Shown: positions 1 to 7,012, counted from the first letter of the stretch. The stretch: 14,170 bases of DNA from an uncultured Bacillota bacterium (GCA_902493275.1 CABUOQ010000034.1:1-14170); one strand, 5' to 3'. A program made the numbers and translations. Notes: generated from the letters alone by a model not told the origin.

Positions 1-27
1 AATAAAAAAAGCCTATTTCTAGGCTTA
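1..27 (-). terminator. Rho-independent terminator of tRNA-Leu
   Basis: Read on the - strand, the arms AGCCT and AGGCT pair around a six-base loop (stem plus loop 10-25). A run of seven T's follows at the window edge. It lies 12-15 bases beyond the CCA end of tRNA-Leu, so it ends that transcript. Confidence 0.85.
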
Positions 28-39
28 GAAATTACCTGA

Positions 40-124
40 TGGTGCGGCCTATGAGACTTGAACTCACACGAAGTTAATCATACGCCCCTCAAACGTACGC
101 GTCTACCAGTTCCGCCAAGGCCGC
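40..124 (-). tRNA. tRNA-Leu (anticodon GAG)
   Basis: An 85-base class II tRNA on the - strand. The acceptor arms GCGGCCT and AGGCCGC pair fully, followed by discriminator A and an encoded CCA (40-42). The anticodon stem TACGT/GCGTA encloses the loop TTGAGGG, giving anticodon GAG, which reads CUC/CUU leucine codons. A long variable arm and a TTCAAGTC T-loop are visible. It stands alone, with its own promoter and terminator, downstream of the peptidase gene. Confidence 0.97.
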
Positions 125-138
125 GCAACTGCTATATA

Positions 139-168
139 ATTATATAATTAATTAATAGAATATTGCAA
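139..168 (-). promoter_or_regulatory. Promoter of tRNA-Leu
   Basis: On the - strand, TTGCAA (168-163) is followed after 18 bases by a perfect TATAAT (144-139). Transcription would start around 132, just before the tRNA 5' end at 124. This is a sigma-A type consensus; overlapping AT repeats offer a second possible -10 nearby. Confidence 0.7.
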
Positions 169-199
169 GATAAAAATCGTTTATTTTTCTACTATAAAA

Positions 200-249
200 A
201 ATCATAAATAAAAGAAGTAGTTAAGAGGCTATCTTCTCTTAACCACTTC
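200..249 (-). terminator. Terminator of the M3 peptidase gene
   Basis: A 14-bp stem on the - strand (arms 236-249 and 214-227, one G.T pair) with an eight-base loop lies just past the peptidase stop codon. A T-rich tail follows at 213-200. This is a strong intrinsic terminator that insulates tRNA-Leu from the peptidase gene. Confidence 0.9.
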
Positions 250-274
250 ATCAAATTAACAATAAAACTAAAAA

Positions 275-1972
275 CTAATACTTACTATCATCAATAGATT
301 CTAAGTATTTCTTCAATGGTTTAACTGTCTTAGATACAGTACCATCAACAAAAGGATTATTTAAATGAGCATGTTCTAATAATTCAGTAAATGGATATTT
401 ACCACCTAATTTACAAAGTCTAACATATTTTTTCCAAGCCTTTTCATGGTTTTTACGATCTTCATTAAAGAATTGGAAAGCAACAACTTGTGCTAAAGTA
501 TAATCAATATAATAGAATGGTGACTCTACTATATGTCTTTGCTTCATCCAGAATCTACCTCTTTCATAGATATCGACATCATCATATTTCTTATGTGGAA
601 GATATTTTTCTTCTATTTCTTTATAAGCTTTACATCTCTCATCATGAGTTGCCTCTGGATGTTCATAAACCCAATGTTGGAACTCATCAACAGTTACACC
701 ATAAGGAATAAAGCAAATAGCATCAGTCAAATGAGCATAACGATATTTTTCTTCGTCTTCACCAAAGAATAATTTCATCCATGGATAAGTTAAAAATTCC
801 ATACTCATAGAATGCATTTCGCAAGCTTCTAATGTTGGAGAACGATAATCAGGGACAACAATATTTCTAGACATATATCCTTGGAAAGCATGTCCAAATT
901 CATGAGTTAAGACATCGACATCACCAGAAGTACCATTAAAATTAGAAAAGATAAATGGTGCTTTATATTTTGGGAAATATGTCATGTATCCGCCTGGTGC
1001 CTTACCTGGTTTAGCTTCAAGATCCATCAATTCATAATCAACCATAAAGTTAAAGAAGTAATCTGTTTCTGGGGATAATTCTTTATACATTTTTTTTGCT
1101 TGCTCCACCATAAAAGCTTTGTCACCATGTGGCTTAGCATTTCCACTTAAGAAATTAACATTATAATCATAGTATTGAGGGTTCTTAACTTTAATTCTCT
1201 TAGCTTGACGTCTAAATAATTTTTGAGTAAATGGAACTAAATCCTTTAAGATTTGTTGACGATAGCCTGCAACTTTTTCAGCATCATAATCAGTACGTCC
1301 TAACATTTTATATCCTAATTCAACGAAAGACTTATATCCTAATTTTTTTGCCATCGTAGTTCTTAGTTTAACTAATCGATCATATATCTCACCAATTTTT
1401 GCATCATTTTCTTCAAAGAATCCCGCGGATAATTTGGCTATTGTTTTTCTTTCTTCACGATTTAAAGAATCAGCAAATTTACCTAATTGAGCTAAGGTAT
1501 ACTTTTGTCCTTTGTACTCAATTTGTGCTGACGCAATTAAAGTTGAATATTCTGTAGTTAATTTATTAATTTCTTGAAGTTCAGGAATGATTTTTTCATC
1601 AAAACATTCAAATGAAGTTTGAACCATCTTGAAAAGATGATCTCCATATTTTTTTTCAAATTCAGGTCTAAATTTAGCGTTTAATAAAGCTCTATTAATT
1701 TCATTTGATAATGCAGAAATATATGGTCCAACTTCATCCAATTTATCTTGTAAAGCCTTATACTTCTTATTGGTAGTATCAATTGTATATCTCACTGAAA
1801 TAATTGAGAAATTGGTTTGTAATTCATCACTATATTTATTGATTTCTTTGAACACACGATCTTGCTCTTCAAAAGATTCAGCCTCATTAAATCTCTTAAT
1901 TAATGATTGAATTTCTTGTTGTATTTTATCAACATCGATTTTTTTTATTTTTATTTCCGAAAATTTTTTCAT
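275..1972 (-). CDS. M3-family oligoendopeptidase (zinc metallopeptidase)
   Basis: A 565-residue cytoplasmic zinc peptidase that should cut short peptides, as the M3 family (PepF, thimet oligopeptidase) does. The zinc motif HEFGH is at 357-361, with Glu358 as catalytic base. The third zinc ligand is probably Glu385 in EACEMHSMSMEF, about 24 residues downstream, the usual M3 spacing. The length and the EACExHSMSMEF block fit the M3B subgroup often annotated 'oligoendopeptidase, M3 family' rather than classical PepF (about 600 residues). There is no signal peptide or membrane segment. The ATG start is preceded by GGAAAGGA at suitable spacing. The gene is flanked by two terminators, so it is probably transcribed alone. 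The family call is firm; the peptide substrates cannot be predicted. Confidence 0.95.
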   Translation of the reverse strand: MKKFSEIKIKKIDVDKIQQEIQSLIKRFNEAESFEEQDRVFKEINKYSDELQTNFSIISVRYTIDTTNKKYKALQDKLDEVGPYISALSNEINRALLNAKFRPEFEKKYGDHLFKMVQTSFECFDEKIIPELQEINKLTTEYSTLIASAQIEYKGQKYTLAQLGKFADSLNREERKTIAKLSAGFFEENDAKIGEIYDRLVKLRTTMAKKLGYKSFVELGYKMLGRTDYDAEKVAGYRQQILKDLVPFTQKLFRRQAKRIKVKNPQYYDYNVNFLSGNAKPHGDKAFMVEQAKKMYKELSPETDYFFNFMVDYELMDLEAKPGKAPGGYMTYFPKYKAPFIFSNFNGTSGDVDVLTHEFGHAFQGYMSRNIVVPDYRSPTLEACEMHSMSMEFLTYPWMKLFFGEDEEKYRYAHLTDAICFIPYGVTVDEFQHWVYEHPEATHDERCKAYKEIEEKYLPHKKYDDVDIYERGRFWMKQRHIVESPFYYIDYTLAQVVAFQFFNEDRKNHEKAWKKYVRLCKLGGKYPFTELLEHAHLNNPFVDGTVSKTVKPLKKYLESIDDSKY

Positions 1973-2001
1973 CTATTTTTTCCTTTCCATATTTTTATTT
2001 T

Positions 2002-2039
2002 AAGTATATTCTATATATTTTATATATAAAAATATACTT
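2002..2039. repeat. Long AT-only inverted repeat upstream of the M3 peptidase
   Basis: The arms AAGTATATT (2002-2010) and AATATACTT (2031-2039) are perfect inverted copies. The interior (TATATAT...ATATATA) is itself nearly self-complementary, so almost the entire 38 bases can fold or act as a dyad. It lies 30-67 bases before the peptidase ATG, between it and the gpmI terminator, where the promoter must be. It could be an operator or simply AT-rich promoter DNA. Confidence 0.5.
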
Positions 2040-2054
2040 TTAGCGAATAAAATC

Positions 2055-2091
2055 ATAAAAATATTAAAAGGAGTTACATAAACATAACTCC
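2055..2091 (-). terminator. Terminator of gpmI
   Basis: On the - strand GGAGTTA (2091-2085) pairs with TAACTCC (2076-2070) around an eight-base loop. A T-rich tail follows immediately (2069-2055). It lies about 20 bases past the gpmI stop codon. Confidence 0.85.
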
Positions 2092-2112
2092 AATCAACCT
2101 TTTAATTTAAAT

Positions 2113-3708
2113 TTAATCAATAATCATTGATGGTTCATCCATCTCTTTAGGAGCTTTATCACCTAAGAGTTCAATAATTGTAGGAGCAATATTGCTCAAT
2201 TTACCATCATCTCTTAATTTAACACCTTTTTTAATAACACAGAATGGAACTAAATTAGAAGTATGTGCTGTGAATGGATCACCTTTTTCATCTAAGCATT
2301 TTTCTGCATTGCCATGGTCAGCAGTAACCAACATAACCGCGCCATTTTCTTCACACCATCTGACTAAAGCGCCTACACAATAATCAACAGTTTCAACAGC
2401 TTTAACCACTGCTTCTTGAATTGCAGTATGTCCAACCATATCACAATTTGCAAAATTAACAATGACTACATCTAAATCAAATTTATTTAATTCATCTAGC
2501 AATGCATCGAGGACTAAGTACGCTGACATTTCAGGTTTTAAATCGTATGTTGCTACCTTAGGTGAAGGAATAAGCACTCTTCTTGATCCTTTTAGTTCAG
2601 GTCTTTCAACTCCATCGTAGTTCTTAGTTCCATCAAAGAAGAAAGTAACATGCGCATATTTTTCTGTTTCTGCAATACGAAGTTGGCTATAACCATGATC
2701 TGCCAAAAATTCGCCTAAAGTATTCTTAGCTTCTGGCAAAGCAAAAGCAATACTTCCTTTAACTGAATCAGCATATTTCATCGTACATACAAAATGAATA
2801 TCTTTCAAAATATGTTTTGGAGTATATGGCTTATAAGCATATGTTCCATCATCCTTAACCGCTGGTTTAGAATAAAATAAAGGATTAGTAAATAAAGTAG
2901 AAATTTGAATTGCTCTATCAGGACGGAAATTCATAAAAATAATTGAATCACCATCATTAATAGATCCATCAATTGTTGCATTATATGCAGGGATAATAAA
3001 TTCATCAGATGGATCTTTTCCTGTTGTAGGTAAATATGCATATTGTTCTTTTAAATATTGATGATAGTCTTCAAAACTATTACCATCTCTATCTACTAAA
3101 ACTCTATAAGCAACATCGACACGGTCTAAGTTTTTATCACGGTCCATAGCCCAATATCTTCCAGAAATTGAAGCAATATGACCAATTTCTTCCTCATTCA
3201 TTGTTTTTTGAACTTTATCTAAAAACATTACTCCCGCTTGAGGATCAACATCTCTACCATCCATAAACGCATGAACAAAGACATCTTTTAATCCTTGCAT
3301 CTTTGCTAGCTTTATCATTGCGCAAATATGATTTACATGCGAGTGAACACCACCATCAGACATAAGTCCAAAAACATGAAGTTTCTTATTATTCTTTTTA
3401 CAATTTTCAATTGCCGCTAAATACTTATCATTTGTAAAAAATGTACCATCTTTAACCGCTTTATTAATTAGTGTTAATGATTGATAAACGATATGACCCG
3501 CTCCAATATTAGAATGGCCAACCTCAGAATTTCCCATTTGTCCTTCTGGTAATCCCACAGCTTCACCAGAAGCTTCAATTAATGTAGTTGGATATTCTTT
3601 AAAAATTCGATCCAAATTAGGCTTATTTGCTTTGGCAATACAATTTCCTGCAGTAGATGGAGCAATACCATAACCATCCATAATACATAATATAATAGGT
3701 TTTTTCAT
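2113..3708 (-). CDS. gpmI: 2,3-bisphosphoglycerate-independent phosphoglycerate mutase
   Basis: A 531-residue cytoplasmic enzyme of lower glycolysis that interconverts 3- and 2-phosphoglycerate, using two Mn2+ ions and a phosphoserine intermediate. The N-terminal metal site is at CIMDGYG (Asp11). The nucleophile is Ser61 in GQMGNSEVGH. The phosphoglycerate-binding block HVHAFMDGRD is represented by FVHAFMDGRDVDP. The C-terminal metal site is in MLVTADHGNAE, and the final GDKAPKEMDEPSMI block is typical of GpmI. Length is slightly above the usual 505-515. The ATG is preceded by GAAAGGAG; the 12-base gap to the ATG is a little long, and the intervening bases take part in an inverted repeat. Pgi, another glycolytic enzyme, lies elsewhere in the window but not in the same operon. 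Confidence 0.98.
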   Translation of the reverse strand: MKKPIILCIMDGYGIAPSTAGNCIAKANKPNLDRIFKEYPTTLIEASGEAVGLPEGQMGNSEVGHSNIGAGHIVYQSLTLINKAVKDGTFFTNDKYLAAIENCKKNNKKLHVFGLMSDGGVHSHVNHICAMIKLAKMQGLKDVFVHAFMDGRDVDPQAGVMFLDKVQKTMNEEEIGHIASISGRYWAMDRDKNLDRVDVAYRVLVDRDGNSFEDYHQYLKEQYAYLPTTGKDPSDEFIIPAYNATIDGSINDGDSIIFMNFRPDRAIQISTLFTNPLFYSKPAVKDDGTYAYKPYTPKHILKDIHFVCTMKYADSVKGSIAFALPEAKNTLGEFLADHGYSQLRIAETEKYAHVTFFFDGTKNYDGVERPELKGSRRVLIPSPKVATYDLKPEMSAYLVLDALLDELNKFDLDVVIVNFANCDMVGHTAIQEAVVKAVETVDYCVGALVRWCEENGAVMLVTADHGNAEKCLDEKGDPFTAHTSNLVPFCVIKKGVKLRDDGKLSNIAPTIIELLGDKAPKEMDEPSMIID

Positions 3709-3800
3709 ATAAAAAGTGCACTCCTTTCAACACCATACTTATTATAAATACATTTTTGATTTAATTAAAGAATAAGTGATAAAAAGTTGTGCACTTTTAT
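3709..3800 (-). promoter_or_regulatory. gpmI leader with long-range inverted repeat next to the ribosome-binding site
   Basis: The arms GTGCACTTTTTAT (3721-3709) and ATAAAAGTGCAC (3800-3789), read on the - strand, are inverted copies apart from one extra base. About 67 bases separate them. The downstream arm fills the space between the GAAAGGAG Shine-Dalgarno and the gpmI ATG, so pairing would hold the start region in a stem. A possible -10 (TATAAT, 3746-3741) with a poor -35 lies between the arms. If transcription starts there, the upstream arm would not be in the RNA. In that case the repeat could only act in DNA or in a read-through transcript from the S8 gene. Confidence 0.45.
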
Positions 3801-3809
3801 AAATAATAA

Positions 3810-5459
3810 TTAATTATTATCTAGAGTATATATATAATATGCTATACCTATCTTAGCATCATAATTTTTATACTCCTTACAAACTGGTCTAATATAATAA
3901 TTTTCAGTAGATGGAATTCTATATTCTATAAGACCATCATTTCTAGTTTCATCGTAAAATTTTTTTATTGTACCTCCATATTCACTTACAAAATCTAATT
4001 CAACTTTATGAAATATTGTATTATTTACATTGCCATCAGCTTTAGCTAACCAACAGATAACTCCTCTAATAACCGATCCTTTCTGCAATAGTCCATTAAA
4101 ACTTGTACTATTTCCTGAAGCACTAAGACTAACTAATTTTGAATTTGCATTATATGCATTTTCAACGTTCATTGGTCCAAATCCGCGAGTTTCTTCTATA
4201 TTGTCAAAGAAATATTCAAATTTACTTCTAGCTCCGGCACATAAAACTGCTTTGACAAGTTGAGGATAACCAATATACTCTGGACGCATCTCAAGTAATA
4301 AAGCAATACATCCTGTAGCTATAGCCGTGGCTGGACTTGTTCCAGAAATGGTTCTATTAGTTCCTTCAACGAATATGTTTTCGCCTGGAACCATTATATC
4401 TGGTTTACTCGGACCATCTATTGTTACACAGGAAGAAAATAAACTTGCGCTCTCATCATATTGACCTGTATTTGATCCAATTGTTATTACATTATAACCA
4501 AGCCCTGGATTTTCTACCAAATCATCAGTTTTACCATTATTACCAGCGGCAGCAACAATAACAACTCCATATGTATAAACGATGTAATCCATGTAAGCTG
4601 ATGTCGAATTATATTTTCCCTTGTTTTCACTATTACCGAAACTACAATTTATTACATCAACACCTCTATCTAACATCCAATCAATTTCACTTGATGGTTC
4701 TCCAGATAATTGAACACTTAATAATTTTGATACGGGAGCAATTCCATAGTTCCCTGTAATAATTGATGCCATGTCATTAGCATGCTGACTAACTGTTTCA
4801 ATGAAATACCATTCATCTCTTATGGTTAAATCAGTATATTTAAAACAAGACAAGTTCTTATCAACAATACCTAACTCAAGAAGACCGATTGTAACACCTT
4901 TACCAGAAGCAATATAATTATAGATAAGATTTTTAGCTCCTGTAGTTATTTTGGCATTATCAACACTTTCTTCATTTCGTTCAGTTTCATCAACATATAT
5001 AATCTCAACACTTTCACTTGAAGCAATGTATTCTAGATTTTCATACTGTTCTTGGAAGCAATCAGAATCAATTTCAAAAGAGAAAAATGGGGCATATGTA
5101 GATACATATAAATTTTTCATTTCTGAAGTATCTATATCTTCTATCAACTCACTGTTGTGAGATGAATAATAATCTTTGCCCTGAGCTATTTTAGCTTCTT
5201 TTATTTCTTTGGCTGTAGCATATTCATCTCCGTCAGAGAATTCGAAATCAGGGTACTCAAACTTTACTGAGACAGAAAACACTGTCGATTCCGATTCTGT
5301 GACGCCATTCTCAACACCTAGAGATAAAGACTTAATTCTTTGGCTCCCAAGAACAATTTTTGAAGAGGAAACATCCTGTTGCCGTAACCTACCATTACCA
5401 TTCATTGTCGGGATAGACGAAGCTACCAGACTTAACACAACACACATCAATTTCAACAC
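3810..5459 (-). CDS. Secreted S8 (subtilisin-family) serine peptidase with Glu in place of the catalytic Asp
   Basis: A 549-residue protein. Residues 2-20 form a short hydrophobic stretch (CVVLSLVASSIP) that looks like a signal peptide. Residues about 60-160 resemble a subtilisin propeptide, and 185-440 are the S8 domain. The His is at 226 (SQHANDMASIITG), the oxyanion Asn at 307 (VAAAGNNG) and the nucleophile Ser at 375 (SGTSPATAIATG). The position of the first catalytic Asp holds Glu195 (GLLELGI instead of the usual VLDTGI), and the residues after His differ from the common HGTHVAG. Residues 440-549 are a beta-rich tail I do not recognise. The start is GTG, chosen because AGGAGG lies 10 bases before it; ATG at residue 5 is too far from that site. 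It is the last gene after the sigma and membrane-protein genes. The fold is clear; activity with Glu195 is uncertain. Confidence 0.88.
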   Translation of the reverse strand: MLKLMCVVLSLVASSIPTMNGNGRLRQQDVSSSKIVLGSQRIKSLSLGVENGVTESESTVFSVSVKFEYPDFEFSDGDEYATAKEIKEAKIAQGKDYYSSHNSELIEDIDTSEMKNLYVSTYAPFFSFEIDSDCFQEQYENLEYIASSESVEIIYVDETERNEESVDNAKITTGAKNLIYNYIASGKGVTIGLLELGIVDKNLSCFKYTDLTIRDEWYFIETVSQHANDMASIITGNYGIAPVSKLLSVQLSGEPSSEIDWMLDRGVDVINCSFGNSENKGKYNSTSAYMDYIVYTYGVVIVAAAGNNGKTDDLVENPGLGYNVITIGSNTGQYDESASLFSSCVTIDGPSKPDIMVPGENIFVEGTNRTISGTSPATAIATGCIALLLEMRPEYIGYPQLVKAVLCAGARSKFEYFFDNIEETRGFGPMNVENAYNANSKLVSLSASGNSTSFNGLLQKGSVIRGVICWLAKADGNVNNTIFHKVELDFVSEYGGTIKKFYDETRNDGLIEYRIPSTENYYIRPVCKEYKNYDAKIGIAYYIYTLDNN

Positions 5460-5469
5460 CAGGATTTTT

Positions 5470-5475
5470 CCTCCT
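5470..5475 (-). promoter_or_regulatory. Strong ribosome-binding site that fixes the GTG start of the S8 gene
   Basis: A perfect AGGAGG on the - strand, 10 bases before the GTG at 5459. An ATG further upstream (5478-5476) overlaps it but is out of frame and opens only about 27 codons, so it is not the S8 start. Confidence 0.75.
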
Positions 5476-5493
5476 CATATAAATAAACAAATA

Positions 5494-5513
5494 GGAGACC
5501 AACTTTGGCCCCC
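5494..5513 (-). promoter_or_regulatory. GC-rich hairpin between the membrane-protein and S8 genes
   Basis: On the - strand, GGGGGCCA (5513-5506) pairs with TGGTCTCC (5501-5494) around a four-base loop. This gives eight pairs, two of them G.U. It stands out in very AT-rich DNA, in the 66-base gap between the two genes, and is followed by an interrupted T-rich stretch (ATTTGTTTATTTAT). It may be a leaky terminator, a processing site or an mRNA stabiliser that sets S8 output separately from the sigma and membrane-protein genes. Confidence 0.6.
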
Positions 5514-5525
5514 TAAATATATTTT

Positions 5526-6116
5526 TTATTTAAATTTGATGTAATATGTACTATATAAATTATTATCAATATAAACTGTACAATTAAAGCACGCTTTATC
5601 TATTAAAAAATTGTCATCATTTATTTTAGCAATATCATTTTTGGGATTAATTCCTAAATCTATTGTTTTTGTTTTAACGCCATTATTAAATTCTAAAGCT
5701 AAATTAATATTTCCATTATTTTTTTGCTTATAAACTTGATAATAATAATCAATGTCATTTGAATATATACTCAAATAATAATAATCTTTTATTTCATATG
5801 TAATCATAAAATCATTATCAGTTATTTCAATTTCATTGACAGTAAAGTAATTCATAGCAGATTGCTTATACTCTAAGTCTTCATACATATTATTAGACGA
5901 TATTATATATGTCAGTGCTCCTGAAGCGACTGCAACGATTGCACCTGTAATTGCACATGCGCGTGCAATAGAGAAACAAAATCTTTTTTTAGGCATAGAA
6001 ACTTGTTCTTCTTTTTGAATATTAGCTTTTTCAATAGCTTCATCTATTCGACTGTTCATATGAAATGACTTTTCAAGATTCTTATTTAAAAAATCATCAA
6101 CTTTTTTATTTCTCAT
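5526..6116 (-). CDS. Single-pass membrane protein in the anti-sigma-factor position
   Basis: A 196-residue protein. Residues 1-47 are charged and predicted cytoplasmic. Residues about 50-73 (ACAITGAIVAVASGALTYII) form one transmembrane helix with Arg/Lys on its inner side. Residues 74-196 would be outside and are rich in Tyr, Asn, Asp and Ile. I recognise no domain in the outer part. The cytoplasmic part lacks the HxxxCxxC zinc anti-sigma motif. The gene begins four bases after the sigma-factor stop codon. Its Shine-Dalgarno (AAAGGATGG) lies inside the end of the sigma gene, so translation is probably coupled. Order, spacing and topology match sigma/anti-sigma pairs, so an anti-sigma role is a reasonable inference, but it is not shown by sequence similarity visible to me. 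Confidence 0.7.
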   Translation of the reverse strand: MRNKKVDDFLNKNLEKSFHMNSRIDEAIEKANIQKEEQVSMPKKRFCFSIARACAITGAIVAVASGALTYIISSNNMYEDLEYKQSAMNYFTVNEIEITDNDFMITYEIKDYYYLSIYSNDIDYYYQVYKQKNNGNINLALEFNNGVKTKTIDLGINPKNDIAKINDDNFLIDKACFNCTVYIDNNLYSTYYIKFK

Positions 6117-6120
6117 TATT

Positions 6121-6675
6121 TCACCATCCTTTATGTTTTATGAACTCTTTTATTTTTCTATATGCAGATTCAGTCTTTCTTTTAACTTGTCTTTCAGTCA
6201 ATGATAGTCTCTCTGCAATATCTTTTCTTGCTAAATTATAGCAGAATTTTAAATAAATTATTTTATATTCTTCTTCAGTTAGAATCTTTTGTAAATCTGA
6301 AATATTAAAATCTTGATCTCCTAATATTGGATTAATTTCAACACTATTTAAATATTCATCGTCTAAAATATCTTCATTCAAAGGAACAAAAACAAGTGTT
6401 CCTTTTCTTTTAATATAATTTAAAGCTTTGTTTTTAGCTATTCGATATAGCCATGCATTAAAACATTTTTCTTCAGTTATTTCATCTTTAATATCTTTGA
6501 CTAAATCTGGAATAGAAGAAATGATTTCCATAGCTAAATCTTCAGCATCTTCTTTTTGATGGATTATTTGGTAAATCCAGTACGCAATCTTATTTGCGTA
6601 ATTGTAATAAAAGTCCGTGAAGGCTTTGTAATTACGGTTAGATAAAAGTCTCAGGTAATTTCTGTATAAATTCAT
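6121..6675 (-). CDS. ECF-type RNA polymerase sigma factor (sigma-70 family)
   Basis: A 184-residue protein from the ATG chosen here. Region 2 spans roughly residues 15-90, with the polymerase-contact motif EDAEDLAMEI (about 42-51) and the helix FNAWLYRIAKNKALNYIKRK. Region 4 covers about 128-179, with LTEEEYKIIYLKFCYNLARKDIAERLS and a recognition helix LTERQVKRKTESAYRKI. Only regions 2 and 4 are present, as expected for ECF factors. The frame stays open upstream to a TTG at 6750, which would add 25 residues. I prefer ATG 6675 because MNLYRNYLRLLSNRNYKAF matches the usual ECF beginning, and GGAG lies 13 bases upstream. The TTG has AGGA eight bases upstream, so it cannot be excluded. The factor probably directs transcription in response to an envelope signal and may activate its own operon. 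Confidence 0.9.
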   Translation of the reverse strand: MNLYRNYLRLLSNRNYKAFTDFYYNYANKIAYWIYQIIHQKEDAEDLAMEIISSIPDLVKDIKDEITEEKCFNAWLYRIAKNKALNYIKRKGTLVFVPLNEDILDDEYLNSVEINPILGDQDFNISDLQKILTEEEYKIIYLKFCYNLARKDIAERLSLTERQVKRKTESAYRKIKEFIKHKGW

Positions 6676-6907
6676 TATGGATAAAAGTCTCCAATCATCG
6701 ATTTTTTTTGAAACGGAAAATAATTTTAAGATAAGTTTTAACTCAAACAATTCAAACGTCCTAGTGATGTGTTGTGTTGTGAATAATAAGAATTAATTTA
6801 AATTGGTTTCGAAGGTTCAACTTATACTTATGAATGATTATATTTCAGCGTTCACACATAAATCGACTACATTTAAATATAATGTCTAACACTGAAACTT
6901 TCACTAT

Positions 6908-6936
6908 ATTTTAATAAAATAAACTATTTTTTGCAA
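6908..6936 (-). promoter_or_regulatory. Candidate promoter of the sigma / membrane protein / S8 operon
   Basis: On the - strand, TTGCAA (6936-6931), 17 bases, then TAAAAT (6913-6908). Transcription would begin near 6901. It is a good sigma-A type match, although the region is so AT-rich that chance matches are expected. Confidence 0.5.
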
Positions 6937-6983
6937 TTATTGACAAGTTTTCTTTACATATCTTTTACAATTTATAACTTTAA

Positions 6984-7012
6984 TTTACATTTATGTATAT
7001 ATTTTTTATAAA
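6984..7012 (+). promoter_or_regulatory. Candidate promoter of the XRE regulator gene
   Basis: TTTACA (6984-6989), 17 bases, then TATAAA (7007-7012). The start would be near 7019, leaving a leader of about 80 bases. It faces away from the sigma-operon promoter, only about 50 bases distant, so the regulator could bind here and affect both. Confidence 0.5.

Noticed and set aside
490..772. Two overlapping open frames on the + strand
   Set aside because: Both are antisense shadows of the M3 peptidase gene with no domain or ribosome-binding support.
5395..5478. Small open frame of about 27 codons starting at an ATG that overlaps the S8 ribosome-binding site
   Set aside because: It has no ribosome-binding site of its own, is out of frame with the S8 gene and is too short to support as a gene. 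A leader-peptide role is possible but unsupported.
5209..5544. Open frame of 111 codons on the + strand, antisense to the S8 gene
   Set aside because: It lies opposite a well-supported coding sequence, crosses the GC-rich hairpin, and its product has no recognisable domain.
6117..6123. Sigma and membrane-protein genes as one fused protein under a TGA=Trp code
   Set aside because: Trp is encoded by TGG throughout, TGA never occurs inside the other genes, and the second gene has its own good ribosome-binding site and ATG. TGA is a stop here.
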